From Vicingaceae bacterium (GTDB lineage Bacteria > Bacteroidota > Bacteroidia > Flavobacteriales_E > Vicingaceae): 64,000 bases of DNA. Positions 36,500 to 46,415 of this stretch are shown piece by piece; the first letter of the stretch is position 1, and each line of letters starts with the position of its first letter. Under the pieces are notes generated by a model that was not told the DNA's origin, did not search any database, and saw only the letters and a program-made list of their open reading frames with translations. The stretch is from NCBI GenBank assembly GCA_028245195.1, contig JAOKCF010000001.1, positions 416,326 through 480,325 on the forward strand. The letters are read 5' to 3'. The position numbers and the translations under genes were made by a program.

Positions 36500-38713
36500 C
36501 TACCCAATAATTTCGTTCAAAGTTGCACTTGGTCGCATTGCGGCTTCCACTTTTTTCTCATTTGGATGAAAATAACCTTCTATATCCACTGCAACACCCT
36601 GCGCACGAATTAGCTCTTCCACTATTTTAGCTTCGTTTTCTTCTAACGTTTGTGCCAATCCCATAAAGGTAGCTTTCATTTCTTCGTTATCATCTTGTTC
36701 TGCTAATGCTTTAGCCCAATACAATGCCAAGTAAAAGTGACTCCCTCGGTTATCTAGTTCATTAACTTTACGGGAAGGCGACTTGCCATTCAACAAAAGT
36801 TGCTCTGTAGCTTGATCCAAACAGTCTGCTAATACCTGTGCATTCTGATTGTTGTTCTTTTCGCTTAGGTGTTCTAATGAAACTGCTAGCGCTAAAAACT
36901 CTCCTAAGGAGTCCCAACGCAAATGGTTCTCAGCAGTAAACTGCTCCACATGCTTTGGAGCTGAACCACCAGCTCCGGTCTCAAACAAACCGCCTCCATT
37001 CATAAGCGGAACGATAGACAACATTTTTGCCGAAGTACCCAATTCTAAAATTGGAAATAAATCAGTTAAATAATCACGCAAAACATTTCCTGTCACTGAA
37101 ATAGCGTTTTCTCCTTTCTTAATTCTGGCCAAGGTAAATATAGTGGCCTCCTTTGGCGACATAATTTGAATATCGAGCCCTTCAATATCATGATTTAGCA
37201 GATATTTATTTACCTTTTTAATTAATTCAGCATCGTGAGCTCTGTTTTCATCCAACCAAAAAATAGTTGGCCAACCTGTTGCTCTTGCCCTATTTACTGC
37301 CAGTTCAACCCAATTTTCAATTGGGGCATCTTTTGCTTGGCACATTCTCCATATGTCTCCTTGTTCAACCTTGTGTTCAATTACTGCAGTCCCATCCTGA
37401 TTAATAACTTTAACAATTCCGTCAGTTTCTATTTCAAAGGTTTTATCGTGAGAGCCGTATTCTTCTGCTTTTTGAGCCATAAGCCCTACATTGGGAACTG
37501 TTCCCATTGTGGTTGGATCAAATGCTCCGTGCTCTTTACAAAATTTAAATGTTTCGTCGTAAATGCACGCATAACTGCTATCCGGGATAATTGCCTCTGT
37601 TTCATGTAAGCTTCCGTCTGCATTCCACATCATGCCTGAAGTTCTAATCATAGCAGGCATTGAAGCATCTATAATCACATCTGATGGAACATGCAAGTTA
37701 GTAATTCCTCTTGATGAGTTTACCATGGCCATATCCGGGCCATCATTCATGCATTTATCAATAGCTGCTATAACCGCTGCCTTTTTATCTGAATCCAGCT
37801 CATCCAATTGCTCAATTACGCTTCCCAAACCATCGTTAGGATTTGCACCAATTCGATCTAAATCATCTCCAAATTGCTCAAAAACTTCATCGAAAAATAC
37901 TCGAACAGCATGACCGAAAATAATGGGGTCTGATACCTTCATCATGGTTGCTTTCATATGTAATGAAAACAAAACATTTTTAGCTTTGGCATCTTCTTTT
38001 TGTGCTCTTAAAAACTTCACCAATGCCTTCTTACTAAGAAAGGTAGCATCTATCACTTCACCTGCAAGTAAGGGCGTACTTTGTTTCAATACTTCAACCT
38101 TGCCATTGCTTTTGTGTAACTCAATTTTTACATCATCGGCTTTCAAAAATGTTAAGGACTTTTCATTGGTGCAAAAATCATCTGCACCCATAGTAGCAAC
38201 ATGTGATTTTGTATCACTTTTCCATTCACCCATTGAATGTGGGTTTCTCCGGGCAAATTCTTTTACTGCTTTTGGTGCTCTTCTATCTGAGTTACCTTCC
38301 CTTAAAACAGGGTTAACAGCACTTCCCTTTATCTTATCGTATCGTTGTTTAATTGACTTCTCTTCATCTGTTTTCGCCGACTCAGGGTAATTCGGAATAT
38401 TAAAGCCTTGACTTTGCAATTCTTCAATTACTGCAAATAATTGAGGTACAGAAGCTGAAATATTTGGAAGTTTAATAATGTTAGCTTCAGCTGTTTTGGC
38501 AAGCTCGCCTAATTCAAATAATGCATCATTTACTTTCTGATTTTCTTCCAAGTACTCTGGGAAAATCGCCAAAACTCTCGATGCTAAAGAAATATCTCTG
38601 GACTCTACTTCTACGCCAACAGCATTAGTAAAGCGCTTGATTATAGGCAACAAAGAATATGTAGCTAATGCTGGAGCTTCGTCCGTTTTGGTATAAATTA
38701 TTTTTTGTGCCAT
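36500..38713 (-). CDS. icd: monomeric NADP-dependent isocitrate dehydrogenase
   Basis: Monomeric type (IDH-II) of the TCA enzyme that oxidises isocitrate to 2-oxoglutarate and gives NADPH. Its 738 residues fit that class, not the dimeric enzyme of about 420. Typical segments include [44 protein letters not shown], and [20 protein letters not shown] placed the start at ATG 38713 ([14 protein letters not shown]); the longer frame adds an unlikely N-terminus. A TAnnTTTG element lies upstream at 38788. Confidence 0.96.
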   Translation of the reverse strand: MAQKIIYTKTDEAPALATYSLLPIIKRFTNAVGVEVESRDISLASRVLAIFPEYLEENQKVNDALFELGELAKTAEANIIKLPNISASVPQLFAVIEELQSQGFNIPNYPESAKTDEEKSIKQRYDKIKGSAVNPVLREGNSDRRAPKAVKEFARRNPHSMGEWKSDTKSHVATMGADDFCTNEKSLTFLKADDVKIELHKSNGKVEVLKQSTPLLAGEVIDATFLSKKALVKFLRAQKEDAKAKNVLFSLHMKATMMKVSDPIIFGHAVRVFFDEVFEQFGDDLDRIGANPNDGLGSVIEQLDELDSDKKAAVIAAIDKCMNDGPDMAMVNSSRGITNLHVPSDVIIDASMPAMIRTSGMMWNADGSLHETEAIIPDSSYACIYDETFKFCKEHGAFDPTTMGTVPNVGLMAQKAEEYGSHDKTFEIETDGIVKVINQDGTAVIEHKVEQGDIWRMCQAKDAPIENWVELAVNRARATGWPTIFWLDENRAHDAELIKKVNKYLLNHDIEGLDIQIMSPKEATIFTLARIKKGENAISVTGNVLRDYLTDLFPILELGTSAKMLSIVPLMNGGGLFETGAGGSAPKHVEQFTAENHLRWDSLGEFLALAVSLEHLSEKNNNQNAQVLADCLDQATEQLLLNGKSPSRKVNELDNRGSHFYLALYWAKALAEQDDNEEMKATFMGLAQTLEENEAKIVEELIRAQGVAVDIEGYFHPNEKKVEAAMRPSATLNEIIG

Positions 38714-38787
38714 ATTTGTCCAGTTACAGTGGTTAAGTTTTAGAAAGTTCTCCAAAAAAAGTCCTAATAAACTATTACGAAGGTGCA

Positions 38788-38795
38788 CAAAGGTA
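38788..38795 (-). promoter_or_regulatory. putative icd -7 element
   Basis: TACCTTTG on the minus strand, an exact TAnnTTTG match 74 bases upstream of the icd start. Confidence 0.4.
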
Positions 38796-38879
38796 ATGAG
38801 AATTTAGAATTTAAACTAAAGCTCGAAACGATCAAAAAGTAAGAAAATTTGATATATTCCCGATAAAATTTAACCTGAA

Positions 38880-39341
38880 ATGTCTAACTCTAAAGTTTAC
38901 AAAGTGACCAAATCTCAGTTTTATTTAAAATTTGGCTCATTAGAATTAAACGAGGTAATCGATCTTGTATTGGAATCTAAAATGAGCTCTGTTAACATAG
39001 AAAGTTTTCACGGAAGCGGGGTAATTAAAGACAAATACGGCACACTTAACATTGCCAATGTACTTCCCAGTGCCAAAAGCTTAACGGTGAACGGAGAGTT
39101 CTCTCCTATAAAAATTAACTTAAACAGCAGAGGAAGTTACAAAGTGATTGCAGAATGTAAAATGTCGGGTCTTAAACTACCTGCAGGAAGCATACAAGAA
39201 GAAAAGGAAGTAGAGACCAGCAGTCCAGCAATTAAAACAACCAATAGTTTTAGAAGCAGAATTGGCAAAAAGATTGAAAAGCAGACACAACTGCACCTTA
39301 CCAGTTCATTTGGAGAAATCAAACTCTCACTTCAGGACTAA
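38880..39341 (+). CDS. small protein of unknown function, possible adhesin-like beta fold
   Basis: A 153-residue protein I do not recognise. It has no signal peptide or membrane helix. Alternating strand patterns (SVNIESFHGSGVIKDKYGTLNI and KSLTVNGEFSPIKINL), and the closing LHLTSSFGEIKLSLQ, resemble the repeated strands of DUF4097-type putative adhesins, but the lack of an export signal argues against a surface role. It is a single-gene unit ended by a bidirectional terminator. Confidence 0.6.
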   Translation: MSNSKVYKVTKSQFYLKFGSLELNEVIDLVLESKMSSVNIESFHGSGVIKDKYGTLNIANVLPSAKSLTVNGEFSPIKINLNSRGSYKVIAECKMSGLKLPAGSIQEEKEVETSSPAIKTTNSFRSRIGKKIEKQTQLHLTSSFGEIKLSLQD

Positions 39342-39403
39342 TAATTACCAGATAAATTAGATTTAGCAAACAAATTCATCGAAGTTGTACAATTTGATAA
39401 AGC

Positions 39404-39432
39404 AAAAAGGAGAAGCAATGCTTCTCCTTTTT
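39404..39432. terminator. bidirectional intrinsic terminator
   Basis: Perfect 13-bp stem (39404-39416 with 39420-39432), three-base loop, flanked by A-run and T-run, between convergent genes. Confidence 0.88.
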
Positions 39433-39472
39433 AAACTAACACCAATTAAATCGGCTTGAGAAAATATTACTT

Positions 39473-39937
39473 CTAATACTCTCTCTCTGAAACTAACTTT
39501 TGTTCTTCGTTCCACATTTTCCAAGCACCAACTTTCTCGCCTTTGTTATAGAACATCTCGTATCTTTTATTTCCTTCAGCATCCCAAATGGTCCAATCTC
39601 CTTCTTTATCTCCTAAATAGTAATTTGCTTCTGTTACTTTATTACCACTCTCATTCCATTTAATCCATTTTCCATGTTTCTCACCGTTTCTGTATTCACC
39701 AACTTCCTTCTTCTCTCCATTGTTATAATAAAAAATAGCCTGACCATTTAAAACTCCATTTTCCAAAGTATAGGTCGCTTCCTTATTTCCGTTTTCAAAA
39801 TTAGTTGTGTAGTCCCCTTTTACCAACTCTTTATTGGCAGTGTAATATTGTCCATTTTCCAACACCAATGATTCTTGGGCCATAAGCGATGCTCCAAAAA
39901 ACAAACCAACTAAACCTAAAACAATAACTTTTTTCAT
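39473..39937 (-). CDS. secreted MORN-like (YwqK-type) repeat protein
   Basis: Exported protein of 154 residues with a signal peptide (cleavage near LMAQ) and five or six repeats of the pattern NGxxxGxWxxWxxxGxxxxEaxY, as in NGEKHGKWIKWNESGNKV and LGDKEGDWTIWDAEGNKRYE. These MORN-like repeats are related to the YwqK antitoxin-repeat family found widely in Bacteroidota; the function is unknown. The start is ATG 39937; the 16 extra residues of the longer frame would sit before the signal peptide. Confidence 0.75.
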   Translation of the reverse strand: MKKVIVLGLVGLFFGASLMAQESLVLENGQYYTANKELVKGDYTTNFENGNKEATYTLENGVLNGQAIFYYNNGEKKEVGEYRNGEKHGKWIKWNESGNKVTEANYYLGDKEGDWTIWDAEGNKRYEMFYNKGEKVGAWKMWNEEQKLVSEREY

Positions 39938-40016
39938 AATCTTACTTCTTTCAGTGATAATACAAATGTAAGAATAAATTAACATTAAGTTAACATTGGA
40001 GATGTTAAAAAATAAA

Positions 40017-40046
40017 AAAGCCTTAAAGCGAGAACTTTAAGGCTTT
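40017..40046 (-). terminator. intrinsic terminator
   Basis: Perfect 12-bp stem (40017-40028 with 40035-40046), six-base loop, with a T-rich tail on the minus strand, following the carboxypeptidase-regulatory-like gene. Confidence 0.8.
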
Positions 40047-40067
40047 AAACTAATGTTAAGATTAGTA

Positions 40068-40385
40068 TTATTTTGATTGAATCTCTAACTTCAGGTCAGT
40101 TCGAGTTGAATTTTTTAATTCGATTTGCGCTACTAAGTCTTCGTGAGAAACAAAACTTACTTTAATTTTTTGAGATGCAGTTGTTACGTTATTAAAACTA
40201 AATAACCCGTCGAAGTCAGTATACGCTTCTAGCTTCGAATCAAGCAATACAACTTTCGCTCCTGTTACAGGATTACCCTCATCATCAATTACTTTACCTT
40301 GAACTGTAGTAGATTTCACATTACCACCTGCCAAAACAATTAAAGTACTGAGAGAAAAAATAAAACTTAAAATCGCTTTTTTCAT
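40068..40385 (-). CDS. secreted carboxypeptidase-regulatory-like domain protein
   Basis: A 105-residue exported protein made of a signal peptide (to about AGG) and one CarboxypepD_reg-like beta-sandwich: VQGKVIDDEGNPVTGAKVVLLDS then AYTDFDGLFSFNNV. This domain usually sits at the start of TonB-dependent receptors in this phylum; here it stands alone with no barrel following. The start is ATG 40385. It may be a free-standing periplasmic domain or a remnant. Confidence 0.75.
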   Translation of the reverse strand: MKKAILSFIFSLSTLIVLAGGNVKSTTVQGKVIDDEGNPVTGAKVVLLDSKLEAYTDFDGLFSFNNVTTASQKIKVSFVSHEDLVAQIELKNSTRTDLKLEIQSK

Positions 40386-40573
40386 TGTGTTCTTATTGTT
40401 GTACAAAGCTATGGCAAGTCTTGATCATGAATTTTAAAATAGACTTATCAATGCGTTAAAGTCTGGTTAAATCAATGTTAAGTAAATCGAGTTATTCTTC
40501 CTTTTACCCACACAACCTGATTTCGATTACTAGATATCATTACCTTCGCGGCTCATTTTTTTGATAATACTTT

Positions 40574-42484
40574 ATGAAAAATTCCATACTAATTCTTGCC
40601 TTAGCAGCCGTTTCAGCAATCAGTTGCGGAACGGAAAAAGGAAAAGAACAAATACAACAAGAACCTGCTATGAACGAAACAAGTAACCCTGCGCTAGAAT
40701 ATATTGATTACCATAGTTACTCAAAGCCTCAGGAAGCGGTAGTGAGGCATTTAAATTGGGAAGCAAATATCGATTTTGATCAAAAAACATTATCGGCCAC
40801 TGCAACCTATACCATTGATCATATGCAAGGAGTTGATACCATTTATTTAGATGTCCGCAACCTTACTATAAATAAGGTAAATAGAGATGATTCTCAGGAA
40901 GACTTAGTTGTTGCTATTCATAAAAAGGAGCCATTTCTCGGAGACCAGTTAGCGATACCCATTACCGCGTCAACAAAAACGATAAGTATCGAATACTTGG
41001 CAACGGCAGAGGGTGCTGATGCTCTTCAGTTTTTAGATCCAATTCAAACCGCCGGTAAAAAACACCCTTTCTTATTCACTCAATCGCAAGCAATTTTAGC
41101 TAGAACATGGTTGCCTTGTCAAGATAGTCCAGGTATTCGATTTACATACGAAGCGGAAGTTACCGTGCCGAAAGAATTAATGGCGCTTATGAGTGCTACC
41201 AACCCAACAGAAAAGAACGAAAACGGCGTATATCACTTTAAAATGGAACAGCCTGTTCCTTCCTATCTTTTTGCTTTAGCAGTAGGAGACCTAGAGTACA
41301 AGTCTTTAGGTAAGAATACAGGAGTCTATGCTGAACCTTCTGTAATTGAATCTGCTGCCTATGAATTTGAAGACATACAAAGTATGGTAGACACAGCTTC
41401 TGCCTTATACGGCCCTTATCAATGGGGCATGTACGACGTAATTGTCTTACCCCCTTCTTTCCCTTTTGGAGGAATGGAAAACCCAAGGTTAACATTTGCA
41501 ACGCCTACCATCATTGCCGGCGACAAATCACTTACCGCATTAATTGCGCACGAATTGGCTCATTCATGGTCAGGAAATTTAGTTACTAATGCCTCTTGGG
41601 AAGACATTTGGTTGAATGAAGGATTTACAGTTTACTTCGAAAATAGAATCATGGAAGAAATATTTGGTGCTGATTTCGCAAACATGCTCGCGCTTTTATC
41701 TTACCAAGACTTACAAGATGAAATTGAATGGTTGAACAGTGAAAATCGTTCTGCTGACACTCGTTTAAAAGTTGACTTAAAAGGCAGAAACCCGGATGAC
41801 GGGTTAACAGGAATTCCTTACGATAAAGGGTTTTTTCTATTGAAATTAATAGAAGAAACGGTAGGTCGTGAAGAATGGGATAGTTTCTTAAAAACTTATT
41901 TTAATGCTTTCAAATTCAAAGTGATGACGACTGAATCATTTTTGGATTATCTGGATAAAGAATTATTAAGTAAAAACGCCGAATGGGAAACAACCATTCA
42001 GCCAAACAAATGGATTTTTGAAGAAGGCTTACCTGATAATTGCCCTAAGATTACTTCTACCAAATTCGAAACGGTTGAACGTGAATTAGCCAAATGGACC
42101 AAAGGAGGAAAAGCTAGTGCCATTCAATCTTCCGAATGGGTAACACCGCAGTGGTTGTATTTTATCAATTTAATAAATGGCACATTGAGTCAACGGCAGA
42201 TGAGTGAATTAGACGGAGTATTTGGGTTTACAAAATCTGGAAATTCTGAAATAAAGGCCGCTTGGTTTGAAAAAGTAATTCCTAACAACTATGAAGGTCT
42301 TGGCAGTTCAGTTGAAGATTTTTTAATAGAAGTTGGTCGGCGTAAATTTCTTACCCCTATTTATAAGGCGTTATTAAAGTCTGAAGGTGGTTTGCCAGCT
42401 GCGAAGACTATTTATGAAAAAGCACGACCAAACTACCATACCGTTTCAAGCGAAAGCATGGACAAATTATTAGGTTACAAATAA
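40574..42484 (+). CDS. M1-family aminopeptidase, leukotriene-A4-hydrolase type, lipoprotein
   Basis: Zinc aminopeptidase of 636 residues. A lipobox with Cys18 (SAISC) suggests membrane attachment on the periplasmic side. The substrate motif is GGMENPRLTF; zinc site His326-Glu327-x-x-His330 with third ligand Glu349 (WLNEGF). The C-terminal armadillo-like half fits the leukotriene-A4-hydrolase subclass, present in many Bacteroidota as a peptidase. Stop is one base before trmB, so it heads a three-gene unit. Confidence 0.93.
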   Translation: MKNSILILALAAVSAISCGTEKGKEQIQQEPAMNETSNPALEYIDYHSYSKPQEAVVRHLNWEANIDFDQKTLSATATYTIDHMQGVDTIYLDVRNLTINKVNRDDSQEDLVVAIHKKEPFLGDQLAIPITASTKTISIEYLATAEGADALQFLDPIQTAGKKHPFLFTQSQAILARTWLPCQDSPGIRFTYEAEVTVPKELMALMSATNPTEKNENGVYHFKMEQPVPSYLFALAVGDLEYKSLGKNTGVYAEPSVIESAAYEFEDIQSMVDTASALYGPYQWGMYDVIVLPPSFPFGGMENPRLTFATPTIIAGDKSLTALIAHELAHSWSGNLVTNASWEDIWLNEGFTVYFENRIMEEIFGADFANMLALLSYQDLQDEIEWLNSENRSADTRLKVDLKGRNPDDGLTGIPYDKGFFLLKLIEETVGREEWDSFLKTYFNAFKFKVMTTESFLDYLDKELLSKNAEWETTIQPNKWIFEEGLPDNCPKITSTKFETVERELAKWTKGGKASAIQSSEWVTPQWLYFINLINGTLSQRQMSELDGVFGFTKSGNSEIKAAWFEKVIPNNYEGLGSSVEDFLIEVGRRKFLTPIYKALLKSEGGLPAAKTIYEKARPNYHTVSSESMDKLLGYK

Positions 42485-42485
42485 T

Positions 42486-43181
42486 ATGGCTGGAAAGAAA
42501 AAACTGGAGCACTTCGCGGAAATGAAAATGTTTCCTCATGCCTTCGAACCTGAACTGAACGAAGTGTTTCGGACTGACTATAAAATGAAAGGCAATTGGA
42601 GAAAGGAATTCTTCAAAAACGATAACCCTTTGGTAGTGGAGTTTGGCTGTGGAAAGGGAGAGTATAGCGTTGGAATGAGTCGTAAATTTCCTGACAAAAA
42701 CTTTATTGGGGTAGATATTAAAGGTGCTCGAATGTGGAGAGGTGCGAAAACAGCAGAAGAAGAGGGTTTAAAAAACATTGCTTTTTTAAGAACAAGAATT
42801 GAGTTTATTGAAGGCTGTTTTGCAGCAAGTGAAGTAGATGAAATTTGGATTACCTTCCCTGACCCACAAATGAAAGACAGGAGAGAAAAAAAACGGTTAA
42901 CCGGTCCTTTATTTATTGAGAGATACAAGCAATTTTTGAAACCTGACGGAATTATCCACCTGAAAACGGACAGTGACTTCTTCTACGAGTTTAGTGCGGA
43001 AGAATGCGAAAGCAATGGCTATGAAGTGCTTTTCAAAACTGACAATTTATACAAAGAGGGAATTCAAAACTTTGATGCCGACTTCCAAGAAATCCTAAAC
43101 ATTAAGACACATTACGAGCAAATTTTCACTGAGAAAGGTCACAACATTCACTATTTAAAATTTAGACCTAATGCCAAATAA
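42486..43181 (+). CDS. trmB: tRNA (guanine-N7-)-methyltransferase
   Basis: SAM-dependent enzyme making m7G46 in tRNA. Hallmarks: VVEFGCGKGEYSVGMSRKFPD (SAM-binding motif I), NFIGVDIKGARMWRGAKTAEE, and the family motif ITFPDPQMKDRREKKRL. It is 231 residues long. It starts one base after the aminopeptidase stop and overlaps the next gene by 11 bases. Confidence 0.95.
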   Translation: MAGKKKLEHFAEMKMFPHAFEPELNEVFRTDYKMKGNWRKEFFKNDNPLVVEFGCGKGEYSVGMSRKFPDKNFIGVDIKGARMWRGAKTAEEEGLKNIAFLRTRIEFIEGCFAASEVDEIWITFPDPQMKDRREKKRLTGPLFIERYKQFLKPDGIIHLKTDSDFFYEFSAEECESNGYEVLFKTDNLYKEGIQNFDADFQEILNIKTHYEQIFTEKGHNIHYLKFRPNAK

Positions 43182-43536
43182 TTCAATTAAAATAACCGAG
43201 AAAAACAAAGATTATTTCGATTCGGTTTTTCAAGTTGTTCGATTGATTCCAGAAGGAAGAGCAACCTCTTATGGTGCAATTTCAAATTGCCTAGGTACCA
43301 AAAGTGGCGCGCGAATGATAGGTTGGGCTATGAATGCTTCACACAGCCAAAAAGAATACGTTCCTGCTCACCGAGTAGTAAACAGGAATGGAATGTTAAC
43401 TGGGAAGCATCATTTCCCTTCCCCAATAGCCATGCAAGAAGCTTTAGAAGGTGAAGGGGTTGAAATAAAAGATGATAAAATTCAAAATTATAAGCAGGTT
43501 TATTGGGATCCCACTGTAGAACTGACGTTTGATTAA
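43171..43536 (+). CDS. alkyltransferase-like (ATL) protein
   Basis: DNA alkyltransferase homologue of 121 residues lacking the acceptor cysteine: the PCHR active site reads PAHRVV (about residue 70). Conserved are IPEGRATSYGAISNCLG (helix-turn-helix region) and ARMIGWAMNAS with the arginine finger. ATL proteins bind O6-alkylguanine and pass it to nucleotide excision repair without repairing it themselves. An Ala in place of Cys makes direct repair impossible. Its start lies within trmB, so it is coupled. Confidence 0.88.
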   Translation: MPNNSIKITEKNKDYFDSVFQVVRLIPEGRATSYGAISNCLGTKSGARMIGWAMNASHSQKEYVPAHRVVNRNGMLTGKHHFPSPIAMQEALEGEGVEIKDDKIQNYKQVYWDPTVELTFD

Positions 43537-43599
43537 ACTAAGTTAAATTCTACTTGTCTTAGGTAGGAAATTCAATTCAAGTAAGCTTAATTTTACCTT

Positions 43600-44679
43600 A
43601 TGCAAATTACTTTAGAAAAAATCATTGAGGCTCTTTCTTTTGTCATAGAACCAGATTTGAAGAAAGACATTGTTGCTTTAAATTTAGTTTCAAAAATTGA
43701 AGTTAGAAACGGAGTTATTTCTTTTGATTTAAAAATTTCAAATCCTGCTATGCACAATAGAAAACGCATGGAGGAGGCTTGTGAGCATCAACTAAAACGA
43801 TTTCTTGGGCCAGACATTAAAATGGAGGTAACTATTTCTGCAATGGGGAAAGCACACGAACGAGCTCCAGAGCATCGAAGTATTTTGCCTAATGTAAAAC
43901 ACATTATTGCTGTTGCTTCAGGTAAAGGTGGAGTTGGAAAATCTACTGTTGCCTCAAATTTGGCAGCTGGGTTAGCAATGCAAGGTTTTAAAGTTGGTAT
44001 GGTCGATGCAGACATTTATGGCCCTTCAGTTCCAGCGATGTTTGATGTTGCAATGGAAAAACCAACAACAATTGAAGTGGATGGAAAGGAATACATTAAA
44101 CCGGTAGAAAGCCATGGTGTAAAAATGTTATCCATTGGTTTTTTCTCAACACCCGACCAAGCAGTTGTTTGGAGAGGGCCAATGGCGACTAAAGCATTAA
44201 CGCAACTTTTTAAAGACGCCTATTGGGGAGAGTTAGATTTTATGATTATTGACTTACCTCCGGGAACCGGCGATGTTCATTTAACAATGGTACAACAAGT
44301 GCCTTTGACTGGAGCTGTTATAGTTAGCACACCTCAAGAAATTGCTTTAGTAGATGTTAGAAAGGCGCTAGGAATGTTCAGTTTACCAGAAATCAATGTG
44401 CCTATATTAGGGCTTGTTGAAAACATGGCATATTTCACTCCACCTGAATTGCCGAACAACAAATACTATATTTTTGGTGAAGGAGGTGCAAAAGAGTTGG
44501 CAGAGCGAATGAATATAAATTATTTAGCTGAAATTCCAATCATTCAAAGTATTCGTGAAGCAGGAGATGTAGGAAGACCGGCTGTTTTGCAAGAAACAAC
44601 TCCACAAGCCATCGCATTTAAAGATTTAGCTGCAAAGGTGGCCGAAAAAGTAGGTTTAACTGCTCCAGAGGCAGTTTAG
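43600..44679 (+). CDS. Mrp/ApbC-type P-loop iron-sulfur carrier ATPase
   Basis: Scaffold or carrier for iron-sulfur cluster delivery. The N-terminal part is a MIP18/DUF59-like domain (residues 1-85), the rest a ParA-type ATPase with deviant Walker A GKGGVGKST, the DADIYGPSVPAMF switch and IIDLPPGTGDVHLT. The cluster-binding CxxC usual near the C-terminus is not visible (the region reads ENMAYFTPPELPNNKYYIF), as in several bacterial Mrp proteins of this phylum. A NifU-like gene follows 32 bases later, supporting a shared role. Confidence 0.9.
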   Translation: MQITLEKIIEALSFVIEPDLKKDIVALNLVSKIEVRNGVISFDLKISNPAMHNRKRMEEACEHQLKRFLGPDIKMEVTISAMGKAHERAPEHRSILPNVKHIIAVASGKGGVGKSTVASNLAAGLAMQGFKVGMVDADIYGPSVPAMFDVAMEKPTTIEVDGKEYIKPVESHGVKMLSIGFFSTPDQAVVWRGPMATKALTQLFKDAYWGELDFMIIDLPPGTGDVHLTMVQQVPLTGAVIVSTPQEIALVDVRKALGMFSLPEINVPILGLVENMAYFTPPELPNNKYYIFGEGGAKELAERMNINYLAEIPIIQSIREAGDVGRPAVLQETTPQAIAFKDLAAKVAEKVGLTAPEAV

Positions 44680-44711
44680 AACTAAATTTTACCTAACATT
44701 GTTTGAACGAT

Positions 44712-44960
44712 ATGGAAGCAGTTAAAAATTTAGAACTTTTCACTAAAATAGAAGGAGCCATCGAGCAATTACGCCCATTTTTAGAGGCAGACGGAGGTGA
44801 CATTCGACTTTTGAGAATTGAGGACAACATTGCCAAAGTGCAACTACTAGGAGCTTGCCACAGTTGCAACATGTCTGCCATGACCTTAAAAGCTGGCGTC
44901 GAAGAAGCAGTAAAAAAAGTAGCTCCTGAGATTATTGCAGTAGAAGCGGTTGAAGAGTAA
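44712..44960 (+). CDS. NifU-like C-terminal domain protein
   Basis: An 82-residue iron-sulfur scaffold domain. RPFLEADGGDIRLL and GACHSCNMSAMTLKAGVE with the CxxC pair are the family signatures. I used ATG 44712; a TTG at 44703 is in frame. It pairs with the upstream Mrp ATPase. Confidence 0.93.
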   Translation: MEAVKNLELFTKIEGAIEQLRPFLEADGGDIRLLRIEDNIAKVQLLGACHSCNMSAMTLKAGVEEAVKKVAPEIIAVEAVEE

Positions 44961-45113
44961 ATCCACTTAAAGTTGAAATGCTCATTTCATATCACAATTC
45001 CTAACATATTTAAAATTTTCAAATTTCCTAAAATTGGAAATTGGGGCAAAGATTGGGAATACTTATAGAGATTAGTTGCATTCTAGCAACTCTACATATC
45101 TTTTCCCAAATTA

Positions 45114-46415
45114 CTACAACACCTCTAACCGATCTGCATCCATTTTGATGAACACAAATAGCAAAATGGTAAATGCCCAAAGCGAAGAGCCTCCGTAGCT
45201 AAAAAATGGCAGAGGAATTCCTATTACAGGCGCCAAACCAATTGTCATTCCGATGTTAATGGTGAAGTGAAAGAAGAAAATGACGGCGGCTCCATACCCG
45301 TAAATCCGAGCAAACGCAGAACGCTGTCGCGAACAAAGAAACAATATGCGCAGCAACAGCGCCATAAATAAGGTAATCACAACAAAGCTGCCTATAAAAC
45401 CCCATTCCTCACCAATGGTACAAAAGATAAAATCAGTGCTTTGTTCTGGCACAAAATCATATTTCGTTTGTGTTCCTTTTAAGTACCCTTTTCCAAAAAA
45501 ACCGCCCGAGCCTATTGCAATAAGCGATTGATTCACATTGTATCCAGCGCCAAAGGGATCAGATTCAATCCCCAACATTACATTAATTCGTTTTGATTGA
45601 TGAGGCTCTAAAATGTTGTTGAATACATAATCTACACTTTTCACCAATCCTGAGCTGGCGATAAAAATTACCGTCACAAAAAGCAGCACCTGCTTCTTTT
45701 TACGATTAAAATAGTAGACTAGACTCAACAGCACGGCAAGCACAAAAATCAGCATCCAACCTCCGGTTATTTCAATTTCAAATGGAAAATGATACAAATC
45801 ATTTTGGAAAATGAGGGTAATTACAAACAAAAAGGCCGATACTAAACCGATGAGCAAAAAGTTGCCTGAAAGCCCTTCTCTAAAAAGCACCAAAATAAAT
45901 GCTCCATAAACTAAGGCCGAACCTGTATCATTCTGCAGTAATATTAATATGGCAGGAACTCCGATAATTGCTACTGCGGTTAGCTTTGTTTTTAAATCGG
46001 TCATTCTTATGTTGAGTGTACTCAAGTACTTTGCCAAGGCTAAATTAGTTGCAAACTTGGAAAACTCAGAAGGCTGAACTTTGAACCCACCTATCGCAAA
46101 CCAGGAGGTTGCACCTTTTGTAGCAGCCCCAACTAATAGCACAGCAACCAAGGCGGAAAGTATGAAACCGTATATAAAATAGCCGAAAGTCGAGAAAAAA
46201 CGTTCATCAATGAGGAGAATTACAGTTGCAATTATTCCTGCCGTTCCAATCCAAAGCAACTGTTTACCATAACGCTGAGTAGTATCGAAAATACTTTCAA
46301 ACTCTTCGTTATAAACTGCTGCATAAATGTTCAACCAACCTGCTAAAACGAGAAGTAAATATAGCCCTACGGTGATCCAATCTATATTGTCAATGAGACT
46401 CTTACTTCCCCTCAT
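45114..46415 (-). CDS. rodA: rod shape-determining protein RodA
   Basis: Peptidoglycan glycosyltransferase of the SEDS family, partner of PBP2 in side-wall synthesis. It has about ten transmembrane helices. The typical segments GGFKVQPSEFSKFATNLALAKYL, QNDTGSALVY and GIPLPFFSYGGSSL are present. It is 433 residues long, with a longer central part than in E. coli. Its start overlaps the end of mrdA by 14 bases, the last gene in the operon. Confidence 0.96.
   Translation of the reverse strand: MRGSKSLIDNIDWITVGLYLLLVLAGWLNIYAAVYNEEFESIFDTTQRYGKQLLWIGTAGIIATVILLIDERFFSTFGYFIYGFILSALVAVLLVGAATKGATSWFAIGGFKVQPSEFSKFATNLALAKYLSTLNIRMTDLKTKLTAVAIIGVPAILILLQNDTGSALVYGAFILVLFREGLSGNFLLIGLVSAFLFVITLIFQNDLYHFPFEIEITGGWMLIFVLAVLLSLVYYFNRKKKQVLLFVTVIFIASSGLVKSVDYVFNNILEPHQSKRINVMLGIESDPFGAGYNVNQSLIAIGSGGFFGKGYLKGTQTKYDFVPEQSTDFIFCTIGEEWGFIGSFVVITLFMALLLRILFLCSRQRSAFARIYGYGAAVIFFFHFTINIGMTIGLAPVIGIPLPFFSYGGSSLWAFTILLFVFIKMDADRLEVL

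Noticed and set aside
37923-38390. 155-codon plus-strand frame opposite icd, and similar frames at 37235-37913
   Set aside because: All are antisense to a conserved enzyme, have no motif, promoter or ribosome-binding context.
45074-45091. Hairpin AGTTGC/GCAACT after rodA as a terminator
   Set aside because: Only six pairs and no T-run follows on the minus strand; too weak to call.
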